A stretch of 64,000 nt of DNA from contig CBDBHT010000006.1 in assembly GCA_965205965.1 (NCBI GenBank), forward strand, positions 124,001-188,000. Direction: 5' to 3'. Positions 48,293 to 57,476 of this stretch are shown in pieces (position 1 is the stretch's first letter; each line of letters opens with the position of its first letter). Made by a program: the position numbers and the translations under genes. The notes under the pieces were generated by a model that was not told the DNA's origin, did not search any database, and saw only the letters and a list, made by a program, of their open reading frames with translations. Source of the stretch: Bin55 sp965205965. GTDB lineage: Bacteria; Pseudomonadota; Gammaproteobacteria; Pseudomonadales; Azotimanducaceae.

Positions 48293-49522
48293 TCAAAAAT
48301 CCTCGAGACAGTAAGGTCGATAATGAGTTGAAAACAAAGCATCCAGCTTTGGCAACTTGTTGATGTCATGGATCTTCGCATGCCCTACGCGCGTCAGCTG
48401 GCTTAACGTGTCATGCCCACAAAGCAGGCTTGCTAAGCCGTTAATACTAATTTGAAAATCTGGCACCGTATTCGTTCGTACGACCTCTACTTCGTTTGAA
48501 CTTGTAGTCAACCGATATGTACCCTCGTTCCAAGGACATATTGCGTCTTCGACAATTTCAAAAACAGTTTTGTACTCGTGTTGGTACCCTCTCGCCTTAG
48601 TCAAGGCCATTACATCAGTTACTCGCAACCAGATTCCATCGGTAGTTCGTATCCGCAAGCTACGTGGTTCTAGTAGGAGCGAAATTGCAGGATCATCTTG
48701 TGATACGTTTAATTGTACTTGTCCGACCAGATCGTGGCTGCGTATGAATTCCCACAAAGTGCGATACGAATCAACGTCATTCCAGACGAATGTCCCAATA
48801 TCCATTTTTTGATCTGGATCACCGTCATTGAGCGAAGTACCGGACAAGCGACCAGTTGTGAAAATAAGATATCCAGTCGGCTGATCATTTACGTCGTAAG
48901 CGATCGCGTAAAAAGGTGGTTGTTTACGTTTCCGGAAATAGTGCTCCCAGAGCATTCCATCGCGGTCCAACGCCAGATTGCGGCGTTTGATGAATGTGCA
49001 ATGCAACTCCGGCAATATGCGCTTTGCTTCGGCTTGATCGACCAAGCGAACATAGCCTGAAGGTGGTTCCTTGATTCGAGTGTCTACAAATCTTGGGTCG
49101 AATTGATAGCGATAGTGTGTCGACCCCAATCCATATCCGAAGCGCTGATAGATAGCCGCCATGGACGCAAAGAGTGCCGAAGCGGGTTTCCCCGTTTCGT
49201 GAGCTACGCTCAACTGATTTGCTATCAATCTACGAATCAATCCTCTTCGGCGAAAACCCGGATAGGTGCCAACCGAAGTTAAGCCATCAACCGGAACGCT
49301 GCATCCGTTAAACTGCATCTCGAACGGCAATCCCGCGCATGCCGCAACTATTTTCGAACGATAAAAAACAGCCGTTGCCCACTCGGCAATAATTTTAAAC
49401 TTGCGTTTCCCCTCCTCCCCCTCCACCGTAGCCTCGGCCCATGTGTAATCTTCCAAGAGACGGAACGCTTCAATCTCATTTTGCGCTATGGACCTAATAG
49501 TAAATTCGTCGTGTACTGACAT
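48293..49522 (-). CDS. Eis-type GNAT N-acetyltransferase
   Basis: 409 residues from ATG 49522, with GAGAGAAAG just upstream; a GTG at 49546 would add 8. N-terminal GNAT fold with VDGLTSVGTYPGFRRRGLIRRLI (acetyl-CoA loop, R/G-x-x-R-x-G/R), second GNAT-like domain, and a C-terminal SCP2-like region ending with the family's free carboxylate (YCLEDF). Layout and length match Eis-like enzymes, which acetylate amines including aminoglycosides and protein lysines. The true substrate here cannot be told. It stands alone between IS clusters and has moderate GC, so it looks like a resident gene. Confidence 0.85.
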   Translation of the reverse strand: MSVHDEFTIRSIAQNEIEAFRLLEDYTWAEATVEGEEGKRKFKIIAEWATAVFYRSKIVAACAGLPFEMQFNGCSVPVDGLTSVGTYPGFRRRGLIRRLIANQLSVAHETGKPASALFASMAAIYQRFGYGLGSTHYRYQFDPRFVDTRIKEPPSGYVRLVDQAEAKRILPELHCTFIKRRNLALDRDGMLWEHYFRKRKQPPFYAIAYDVNDQPTGYLIFTTGRLSGTSLNDGDPDQKMDIGTFVWNDVDSYRTLWEFIRSHDLVGQVQLNVSQDDPAISLLLEPRSLRIRTTDGIWLRVTDVMALTKARGYQHEYKTVFEIVEDAICPWNEGTYRLTTSSNEVEVVRTNTVPDFQISINGLASLLCGHDTLSQLTRVGHAKIHDINKLPKLDALFSTHYRPYCLEDF

Positions 49523-49845
49523 CAACTTTCTCTCGCGTAACGGCACCGCAATTCGGTGAAGCTCGAATCAGATCATTAGTCTTTGATTCAGTTTAAATAA
49601 TATCCCAATGGTAATATGCTTATGATCCTGTCCAGCAGTTCCCCATGTGCAGTGATTTATTTTGTGAATTATATGACTAAACAGAACTTCACTGGGCATT
49701 CGGAGAGCTGATTGAGGCGATTTCTAATACCGGTATTGATTGTGCGTCTTTCTGTGCTCTATACTTGAGTGGATATTTATTGCCATGTAAATTCGCCGCT
49801 TTGTTAGCATTTTCCAAGTTTATTTGCTAATGTCTATACAGGAGT
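49523..49845. other. AT-rich intergenic region
   Basis: Contains the promoter region of the acetyltransferase gene on the minus strand, followed by AT-rich sequence up to the IS1634 remnant. No gene or repeat recognised. Confidence 0.4.
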
Positions 49846-50268
49846 ATGTTGCCATGTCATCTTGTGTCCTTCTTGATCGATACCATTCCCAATCGGAACT
49901 CGCCTCCCGCCATTCTCCTTCGCGAAGCATGGAGAGAGGGAACGCGGGTTCGGCGGCGGACTCTTGCTAACCTGACTCATGTGCCGCCTGCTTTGGTGGA
50001 GGGGGGATGCGGACCTTACTCAAGGGAGGCGTGGTGATGGACCGTCCCGGCGACATGGTGTCTATTGTTCGTGCGCTTCCGCATGGGCACGTGCAGGCGG
50101 TGCTCGGCATGTGTCGACAGCTGGATCTGGAACGGATCCTCCATCGCCAGTCCAGCTGGGAGCGGGGTCTGGCCCTGCCCCTCATCGTCAGCCGAGTGAT
50201 CCAGCCGGCATCCCAACTGGCCACGGCTCGGGCACTGTCGCCGGACAGCAATTCTCCGTATAGTTTTA

Positions 50269-51342
50269 GGCTCTTATGTATCCATTTGTGTATAGTTTGC
50301 CAAATGAGGTGAAAGGAAGTCTGCCTCCATCGATTCTTCAAGTTTGAATTCCGATCTCATCAACCAGCGCATGTAGTGGTCCAGATAGCGTGTAGAGACA
50401 CCGCGGTGGTGATGGTTCAGCCATCGCTGCATGGTCATATGACGTGGGTTAACCGTGTTGAGATGCCAACTCCCGCTGCGAAGTTCACGTCGGCTGACGC
50501 GCACCCCTTCCTGGTGCATGTTCAGGCTCCGGCTTGCCATGACGTAGCTGGGATGTCCATCGGTGACACACACGCAATCTTCGGCCAGCCCCTTCCGACA
50601 TTGCCGGAGCGATGTCCGTCCCCGCCGTCGACGAGAGGGCTTCCATATCAGTCGGCCTGCCGCGAGATGCTGCGCTGCCATCAAGACGGGCCGCTGGTCC
50701 GACACCAGCCCCTCGGCGTCCGCGATTTCCTCCTCGCTCGCACGGAAGGCGACGCTTTGTTAAGGAACGATCTCCCTTGCAGCTCTCCAGAAAATAGGTC
50801 TCGTCCGACCTCCACGATTCCTTTGAGTCTTGAGCCTTTCTACTGCTTGCCAAGCAAGCGATGCCGCCACAAGAATGCGGTTCGGTAAGCGATCCCGCAT
50901 CGCTCGGCCGACTGATGCAGCGTCAGCCGATCTCGCAAACACCCTTCGAATACCGACCACTTCGACTTGTGCCTCAAAGCCAGCAAGATGAGTCCCGGTC
51001 AGCGCGTGAAAGGTTCGTCCGCACGATTCCGAACGGCAACGAAATCGACACAAGCCTGCCGACTTCCCGTAACGCACCACCCCCGAGGAACCGCAATGCG
51101 TACATACTCGCAATCGGTCCAACTCTGCTTCCCGTTGACGAACTGGTTCGGGTAGTTCGTCACTCTTGACCGATTTCTGGACTCCGAGTATCAGTCTCCG
51201 CTTCTGCGCTGGGGTCAGCCTAAGAATCTGGTTTAGCATCTCCTTGAATTCGCGAGGACTCATTGGTTTTCCTCAACCCATTGAACTATCGCATAGTATA
51301 GCTGCTTGTTAGTCACTCCCAACATAAGACTACATAAGAGCC
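50269..51342 (-). mobile_element. IS1595-family element, copy 3, with 8-bp target duplication
   Basis: Near-identical to 44333-45406 but in reverse. TAGTTTTA is duplicated at 50261-50268 and 51343-51350. Inserted 23 bases from the left end of the small IS4-type derivative. Confidence 0.93.
50274..51263 (-). pseudogene. IS1595-family transposase, frameshifted (same lesions as copy 2)
   Basis: Start ATG 51263. Zinc ribbon and first helix region are open, then the frame is lost at the same extra T after THLAGF. The C-terminal part reads from 50705 to 50274. It differs from copy 2 by only a few bases (for example SESCGRTF instead of SASCGRTF), so one of these two copies gave rise to the other after the gene was dead. 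Confidence 0.9.
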
Positions 51343-51800
51343 TAGTTTTAATTTAGACTTGGTGTCGGTTTTTCCGTGTTTTGGTACAGGAAATCGACGT
51401 TTTCAGGCGTTCCACACAGCATTTCGTCGTGCATTGAGACGGGTTCCGAGTACCGATATTGCCTCCATTATCGCGAAACCCAATCCGGAAAGTCCAGACT
51501 AATAGCGGAGTTTGGGCTATACGGGGAATTGCTGGTCGCCGGAGACTGCCGATTCCAGTCTGGGTAGCTTGTTGGGGTTGGATAAGATCAGGGGCAATGA
51601 GTTGCTGGCCGTACTGGACTGGCTGAAGGATCGGCAGCGATGGATCGAACGCAGCCTGGCCCAGCAGCCGGCATCTGGATTCAGACACCATGATGCCGTA
51701 CGATGTCAGCAGCAGTTATCTGGAAGGCCGCTGCTGCCCGCTGGCAGCCTTTGGACATCATCGGGACGGCAAACGGGGCCAGCTTCAGATCAGTAATTTC

Positions 51801-52332
51801 CAGTGAGGAAATTTCTGGATACTGGCAGCATGTTCAAGAGATGGGTTAGCATTTCTTTGATTTAACTAGATTTTTCAACTCCAGTTTGATGACGTACCTC
51901 AATTTATATAGCCTGGAAAATGACAAAAGTTCGTGAAAACCATGGACCAAAAACAGCCGAAAGTCCTATTAAAACCAGCAGTTCACAACTCGCTGGAAAT
52001 TACTGGTTGGACACCACCGAGACCCGGCTGGAAGCCATCGCCGCCGAGGTTCATCGTTCCCTCCGCCCTCTTCGCAGCGTGGAAGCCATCAGCCGACGGG
52101 TAGAACGGGAACTCCACCGCACCCGGATTTAAAAGCCGCCTTGCTCCATCCCCGCACACGCTGACATCAAACGGCATCAGGCCCCAGTACAACAGCGCGG
52201 CGCACGAAACTCTCGCTCACATCATCCTCAACGGAACGCGTGGCAACAACTAAGGAATCTGTCTCCATACCTCGCAAACGAACCATAATCATCCGCTCTA
52301 TAGCTGATGCGTAAAATCTAATTCTACTAGTT
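51801..52332. other. Intergenic region with a short undefined frame
   Basis: A frame at 51920-52132 ends LDTTETRLEAIAAEVHRSLRPLRSVEAISRRVERELHRTRI, which looks like a real, charged helical C-terminus, perhaps of another transposon protein, but I do not recognise it and its start is unconvincing. The rest is featureless up to the ISNCY end. Confidence 0.35.
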
Positions 52333-53352
52333 AGTGTCTGGCAGGAAACCCTTTATGCTACGTAAAGTCCTTGAATCCAGGGTATCTTCAGGTTTTTGAG
52401 GTTTGCGAAGAAGAGGCCGATTGGTTAGAATCTCAAGGGTTTCATGGTGTTTTTGGGGGATTTCCCCCCATCTTCGTGGAAAAAGGAGCGGTAGTCGGGC
52501 ATGCGTGATTGGGAACGAGGGAAGCAACAAATACGTCTTGGAGAGGTTCCGATTGAGAAGATCCAGTTGGATCTGAAGTCACGGGATGACATTCCGGTGG
52601 TGCTTCGGGGATTGCAGGCGGTGTACGGTGACATGCGTATGCGGAAGCAGCTGTTCGAATGGTTGGAATCGGCACTGGGGTCGGATCGGGATCTGGGCAA
52701 CGGGCGTCCGGGGATGCCGTTGTGGTCGATGCTGGTGTTGGCAGTGTTGAAGGAGGGTCTCAACTGCGACTGGGATCGCTTGCACGAGTTGGTGAACCAG
52801 CATGGGACCCTTCGAGAGATGCTGGGGGATTCCCGTTTTGGCGGGGAGCGGTACCACCGTCAAACGCTGATCGACAACGTCTCGCTGCTGAGGCCGGAGT
52901 TGCTTCGTGCGGTGGGGGAACGGGTGGTATCGACCGGACACGAGGTGGTGCGAAAAGAGTCTGGAGGCGGCTTGTCCGCTCGCTGTGATTCGTTTGTGGT
53001 GGAGACCGACGTTCGCTTTCCGACCGATCTGGGTCTGTTGTGGGATGCGACCCGGGTGGCGGCGCGTGTCTGCTCGAAGTTGGCCAAGGCGCAGGGGTTG
53101 GCAGGCTGGCGTCAACGAAGGCACCTGGAAAGGCAACTGCGGCATCGGTTTCAACGAGTATGCACGTCCCGACGGTGGAAGCGGGATCCGCAAGGAGTGA
53201 AGGCATACCTGTCCGGTTGTCGACAGCTACGGCAGCGGATTGCTACGACCCTGGATCGATTGGCCATGTCCTCAGTGGATCTATCCGAACTCCGCCGTCT
53301 GGTGTCGCTGGGAACCCGTCTGGAAGACCAGATCGTGCGTCGGGTGTTGAAG

Positions 53353-55902
53353 CAATGGCATTCGGATTAGTGGAAAGGGATCCTGGTCTTTGAGGATGTC
53401 GTGTAACCGGTTGATATACGGAAAGATATTCGGTTCCTTTGGGATTCTTCAAAAAAACACTTGCGTTTCAGCATGGGTTATGGCAATCTACGCTTAGTTA
53501 GATTATCTCTGGTGCAAACGTGATGGATTCCCGAATCGAGAACTTGAAGTCGACCACCTTCTGTGGCACGCGGCTGACCCGCCGTCAGATTGCGGACCTT
53601 CAGAAGACGGTGAAAATGTTTCCGGCACTGAGCCGCCATGAGCTGGCTGCCACCCTGTGCACTCATCTGGGCTGGTTCACACCGAAGGGTCGGGATCGAC
53701 TGGGGTCCTGTCTGCGGATGCTGGAGCAGCTGGAGGCCGGCGGCATCGTGTCGCTGCCGGCGAAGCGACCGGGATCGAGAACGGGAACCGGGGGTCGGAG
53801 ACCACGGCATACGAGTCGCTCGGATCCGGGCTCCGCCATAGAGTGCGGGTTGAAGGAGCTGATGCCGCTGGAACTGGAGGTTGTGACGGAGGGGGAGGCC
53901 GTTGAGGAATGGAAGGAGCTGATGGATCGGCATCATGAGCTGGGTTACCGGCATCCGTTCGGCTGTTTCCTGCGCTACTGGCTGCGGGATCGTCGGGGTC
54001 GCAAGCTGGGCTGTCTGCTGTTTGAGGCGGGCACGACCCGGCTTCCCTGTCGTGACGCCTGGATTGGCTGGCGGGATCGGGATCGGGCGAAGCGTCTGAA
54101 GGGGGTGGTGAACAACTCCCGGTTCCTGATCTTTCCTTGGGTTCGGGTTCCGTATCTGGCCTCGAAGGCCCTGTCGATGGCGGTTCGGCGGCTGCCCGGG
54201 GACTGGAAGGAGCGGCACGGCCTGGAGCCGGTACTGGCGGAGACCTTTGTGGATCCGGCGAAGTACCGGGGGACCTGCTACCGTGCGGCCAACTGGCAGT
54301 GCATTGGTCGGACGAAGGGACGCAAGGCGAATGCATCGGAGGCAGGCAGGACTCCGAAGGACGTTTACCTGTATCCGCTGACGAAAGACTGGAAGCAGGT
54401 GCTGCTGACCGGCTCCCGTCGATCCGGACGCCGTTCCCGCAGGCCGCCGGTGGCGGTCCTGGCTCCGGAGGATACGTTTGTCCGGCTCTGGAGCGGCATC
54501 GTCGAGACGCTCGTGGGTGTCGCCAACCGGCATGACCGGCTCTGGCAGCGGCGGCGGCGCGTGCTGAACACGCTGGTGGTCGTGCTGTTCGTTTTCCGGC
54601 TGGTGTTCTCGAAGGGGCGTCCGGGATATGCGACCACGCTGGCCGAACTGTGGGGGCAGTGCCGGACGATGGGGATCGAACTGCCACAGCCGGCTCCGGT
54701 GTCGCCGTCCTCCATCTGCAGTGCCCGGGCCCGGCTGGACGAGCAGCTGTTCAAGACCTTGCACCAGGAAATCCTCAAGGTGGTTTTCGACGCCGAGGCA
54801 CGACCCCGGCACGCACGGAAAGTCCGGCCCGACACGGATCGGCAGTGGCAGGGGCATCGGGTGTTTGCGGTCGATGGAACCTACCTGAACCTGCCGCGCG
54901 GGCTGGTGCATGAAGGCTGGCGGACGCCGGTAGACGGTGCCCATTATCCGCAGGGTCTGGTGAGTTGCCTGTATCGGCTGCAGGCCCGACTACCGGTCGA
55001 CTTCGACCTGCATGCGCATGGAAACGAGCGCGCGGCGGCACTGGCCCACCTGAACGTGTTGTCGGCGAACGATGTGGTGGTCTATGACCGGGGCTACTAT
55101 TCCTATGAGATGCTGCACGCGCATGCGATCCGGGGACTGCACGCGGTGTTCCGGATGAAACGGAAAACCGGTATCGATGTCGACCGCTTCATCCACGGCG
55201 GCCGCCGGGATACGGTCATCGAGGTCGTTCCCCGCCAACGCACGCTGACCCGACTACGCCGCAGGAACCCCGGAGCCGCATTCGGCCCACACCGCTTGCG
55301 GCTGGTGAAATATGCCGTGGGCGATACCGTTTTCATCCTGGGCACGACCCTGCTGGACCGGGACCAGTATTCCATCGACCAGCTGTCGGATCTGTATCAC
55401 GCGAGATGGGGCATCGAGGAACTGTACAAGGTATCCAAACGGCTGATGGAGGTTGAGGACTTTCATGGGCAAAGCGAGCGCGGCGTGAAACAGGAACTGT
55501 ATGCATGCTTCACCCTGATTACCATGACCCGGCTGTTCGCCAACCATGGCGAGGATCATGTGAACGGGGGGCTGCCGAACGACGGCAAGCCGCTGGTGCA
55601 GACGAATGTCAAGCACGGACTTGCGGCGGTGGCGGCCAACATCGAGAGCCTGCTACTTCAGCATGCATCCGCCCTCCGGGAAACCGTGACTCGTATGGTC
55701 GGCGAGATCGTCCGGTGTCGGCAACGGCTTCGTCCGGGCAGGTCCTATGAACGGCGATCCCGAAAACCGGTCGGAAAGTGGCAGCGAGGAAGAGGAGCAC
55801 CGGCACCGGCAACTCGCTAACGGAATAAAAAATCAGCGGATAACCAAGGCCCAAGACCGAATCCTTAACCGAATGGCAAAATCCACTAAACGAATGCCAT
55901 TG
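53353..55902 (+). mobile_element. Intact DruA-IS4 element with 10-bp target duplication
   Basis: 2550 bp. Terminal repeats CAATGGCATTCG (53353) and CGAATGCCATTG (55891-55902); similarity extends inward through TTAGTGGA. GGTGTTGAAG is duplicated exactly at 53343-53352 and 55903-55912; 9-12 bp is the range known for IS4-like elements. Contains a single long gene. This is the reference copy for the relics at 1-598, 24856-27406, 42781-43912 and the leader blocks in the mosaic IS1380 copies. Confidence 0.96.
53523..55820 (+). CDS. DruA-like (DUF4338) / IS4 DDE fusion transposase
   Basis: 765 residues from ATG 53523 (a GTG lies one codon earlier); no strong ribosome-binding site. Residues about 5-310 match DruA/DUF4338 proteins: LSRHELAATLCTHLGW at the start, then GYRHPFGCFLRYWLRDR, DAWIGW, NNSRFLIFPWVRVPYLAS, ETFVDPAKYRGTCYRAANW, GRTKGRK and KDVYLYPL. 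Residues about 340-735 form an IS4 DDE domain: VDGTYLNLP (first Asp, about 450), VVVYDRGYYSYEML (second Asp), and YHARWGIEELYKVSK, which fits the Y-2-R-3-E-6-K signature of IS4 enzymes. The frame is open throughout. DruA is best known from the Druantia phage-defence system; no other Druantia gene is nearby. The DruA part may help with target or end recognition. Confidence 0.9.
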   Translation: MDSRIENLKSTTFCGTRLTRRQIADLQKTVKMFPALSRHELAATLCTHLGWFTPKGRDRLGSCLRMLEQLEAGGIVSLPAKRPGSRTGTGGRRPRHTSRSDPGSAIECGLKELMPLELEVVTEGEAVEEWKELMDRHHELGYRHPFGCFLRYWLRDRRGRKLGCLLFEAGTTRLPCRDAWIGWRDRDRAKRLKGVVNNSRFLIFPWVRVPYLASKALSMAVRRLPGDWKERHGLEPVLAETFVDPAKYRGTCYRAANWQCIGRTKGRKANASEAGRTPKDVYLYPLTKDWKQVLLTGSRRSGRRSRRPPVAVLAPEDTFVRLWSGIVETLVGVANRHDRLWQRRRRVLNTLVVVLFVFRLVFSKGRPGYATTLAELWGQCRTMGIELPQPAPVSPSSICSARARLDEQLFKTLHQEILKVVFDAEARPRHARKVRPDTDRQWQGHRVFAVDGTYLNLPRGLVHEGWRTPVDGAHYPQGLVSCLYRLQARLPVDFDLHAHGNERAAALAHLNVLSANDVVVYDRGYYSYEMLHAHAIRGLHAVFRMKRKTGIDVDRFIHGGRRDTVIEVVPRQRTLTRLRRRNPGAAFGPHRLRLVKYAVGDTVFILGTTLLDRDQYSIDQLSDLYHARWGIEELYKVSKRLMEVEDFHGQSERGVKQELYACFTLITMTRLFANHGEDHVNGGLPNDGKPLVQTNVKHGLAAVAANIESLLLQHASALRETVTRMVGEIVRCRQRLRPGRSYERRSRKPVGKWQRGRGAPAPATR

Positions 55903-56787
55903 GGTGTTGAAGGGGGAGACCATTCCGGCCTCGGAGAAGATTTTTTCCGTGTTTGAGGAACACACCCGTTGGATCAGCAAAGGCAAGGCAGCTCGACCGG
56001 TCGAGCTGGGGGTGCCCTTGGCGGTGATGGAAGACCAGCATCAGTTCATTCTCGACTACCGGATCATGTGGGAGGGTAGCGATGTGGATTCGGCTATCCC
56101 GCTGGTGGAGTCTTGCAAGCAACGCTATCCGGAGTTGACGGTCTGCAGTTTCGACCGGGGCTTTTACAGTCCCTCCAACCGGAGCCGGTTGGAGCAGATG
56201 TTGGAGGTGGCGGCCTTGCCTGCCCAAGGTCGGCTGTCGCCGATAGCGAAAGCACGCGAGCGGGAGGCCCGATTCGCGGCGGCCCGCCAACAGCATCCGG
56301 CGGTGGAATCGGCGACCCACCATCTGGAAAGCCATGGTCTGGATCGGATCCGAACGCACGGACGGAAAGGCTTTGCCCGAACGGTGGCCCTGGCGATTCT
56401 GGCAGCCAACCTCCATCGTTTAGGCACGCTGCTGCTGGCCCGGGATCGCAAGCGGGAGCGACGTCGCTCCCGAGCCCTGCTCCAGGGCAGCCTGACCCCT
56501 CGGCATCCGCTCCGCAACAGCAGGCTCAACCTCCCAGACCTGTACGGGGGGCAGGAAACTCTTGTCCCGCCCCCAGCTGGACGGGAAGCCTCTACGCACC
56601 CCAATCAAGCACTCCAACCACCTCAGAACCACACCACGCTATCCAATCGAGCGTTCTGAAACGGACGAACGCTCTTTCAATACCATCTACAGACTGGAAA
56701 TCAGGGGTTTTCTGCCAAACACTAGCTAGCCGAATGCAAGTAGAATTAAAATGAGACGGTTGCTCCCCAAGTACGCGATAACGGTAG

Positions 56788-56988
56788 ATGGCTGAAAAAA
56801 GCCGCATCATTCGTCTGTGTCCAAACTGCAAAAAGCCGGTTTTGTGGTCCCCTGAAAATCCTTATCGGCCATTTTGTTCGAATCGCTGTCGTCTAATTGA
56901 CTTAGGCGAGTGGGTGCTCGAGTGCCAGCGTATTCCAGGCGATTCAGAAAACGACGACTCTTGTAGAGAGAAATACGACCCCGAATAA
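56788..56988 (+). CDS. yacG: DNA gyrase inhibitor YacG
   Basis: 66 residues, a small zinc protein that binds GyrB. Four zinc-binding Cys (C11, C14, C30, C34) in CPNCKK and RPFCSNRC, followed by the diagnostic RLIDLGEW. Acidic C-terminal tail. Convergent with secA, as in enteric bacteria where yacG faces the secA-mutT side. The ISNCY element ends only 64 bases upstream and may have separated it from former neighbours such as coaE and zapD. Confidence 0.96.
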   Translation: MAEKSRIIRLCPNCKKPVLWSPENPYRPFCSNRCRLIDLGEWVLECQRIPGDSENDDSCREKYDPE

Positions 56989-57476
56989 AAGTCACGCTTG
57001 TGCTACGGCAGTTCAATGTTCCGCGTCACTCCTTACGTACTCATAGGATAGATTGAAGTACAAACTATTTCGACTGCTTATCCTCGGTCGGCCTCATTCG
57101 AATGACATATGTATTCCGTTGCCTCCGCGGCCAGCTCTTCAATGTACAAAGGTAGAACTAGTGTTGACCCAGCGAATCCCATAGCTAGCAGCCAAATACA
57201 AAGAATCTTCGGACTGCTCCCAGTCATCAATATCGACGTGGTGCGGTTGATCTTCATACAGAATCGATTTCCAGTTCAGAATGCGTGCAAAAATCACTGT
57301 CCTAGTTAGTGCGAATGGCCGTTTGAACATAAACACTATAGTTGTCACGAGCATTCTGCTATGACTTGCTATTGATAATATGCACCTCGCGTCAAACTAC
57401 TGCATCTACCAGATATACCGCCTACTAAAGCAAGCTTACCTATCAGTCAGTGACGGACTGACGGAATGATGCGTAC
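56989..57476. other. Convergent intergenic region between yacG and secA
   Basis: Should hold terminators for both genes; no strong hairpin with T-run could be fixed. It is longer than expected and has one minor minus-strand frame with a membrane segment (listed separately) and another at 57139-57354 without recognisable motifs. A mutT gene, found here in some relatives, is absent. Confidence 0.45.
57078..57227 (-). CDS. Possible small membrane protein downstream of secA
   Basis: 49 residues from ATG 57227 to TAA 57078. It has one convincing membrane segment (ILCIWLLAMGFAGSTLVLPLYI) after a short polar start and an acidic tail. There is no ribosome-binding site and no known family. It could be a chance frame. 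Confidence 0.22.
   Translation of the reverse strand: MTGSSPKILCIWLLAMGFAGSTLVLPLYIEELAAEATEYICHSNEADRG

Larger units (their letters stand above)
50246..51534. mobile_element. Short non-autonomous derivative of the 31270 IS4-type element, interrupted by IS1595
   Basis: CAGCAATTCTCCGTATAG (50246-50263) and CTATACGGGGAATTGCTG (51517-51534) are the same ends as 31270-32949. Without the IS1595 copy only about 207 bp remain, with no transposase. GTCGCCGGA is duplicated at 50237-50245 and 51535-51543, so the short form transposed, into the IS1634 gene. Confidence 0.9.
49846..51800 (+). pseudogene. IS1634-family transposase, N-terminal remnant, interrupted
   Basis: Starts near 49890 with RNSPPAILLREAWREG and RRRTLANLTHVPPAL, changes frame near 50005, continues RALPHGHVQAVLGMCRQLDLERIL and LPLIVSRVIQPASQLATARALSPE, is interrupted by the small element at 50246-51534, and resumes SSLGSLLGLDKIRGNELLAVLDWLKDRQRWIERSLA, with YLEGRCCPLAAFGHHRDGKRG read in a shifted frame near 51720-51780. 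The remainder is missing. Clearly IS1634 type, long dead. Confidence 0.85.
52501..56659 (+). pseudogene. ISNCY-type transposase split by the DruA-IS4 element
   Basis: First part 52501-53352 (MRDWERGKQQIRLGEVPIEK, LKSRDDIPVVLRGLQ, NGRPGMPLWSMLVLAVLKEGLNCDWDRLHEL, CDSFVVETDVRFPTD). Second part 55913-56659 (PASEKIFSVFEEHTRWISKGKA, ELGVPLAVMEDQHQFIL, VCSFDRGFYS). The two join in frame after removing the insert and one 10-bp repeat, giving about 532 residues with no other lesion. It was therefore intact until the DruA-IS4 element arrived. Confidence 0.88.
52333..56723 (+). mobile_element. ISNCY-type element interrupted by DruA-IS4
   Basis: Ends AGTGTCTGGCAGGAAACCC at 52333 and, inverted, AGTGTTTGGCAGAAAACCC ending at 56723. 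Without the DruA-IS4 insert and one 10-bp repeat it is about 1.83 kb with one transposase gene. A relative is present as a fragment at 35199-35773. A target duplication could not be defined. Confidence 0.8.

Noticed and set aside
44333..51342. Composite transposon bounded by the two inverted IS1595 copies
   Set aside because: Each IS1595 copy has its own different 8-bp target duplication (TAAATTTA and TAGTTTTA), so they inserted independently.
53523..54450. A Druantia anti-phage defence locus
   Set aside because: Only a DruA-like domain is present and it is fused to a transposase within IS ends; no druB, druC, druD or druE helicase gene is nearby.
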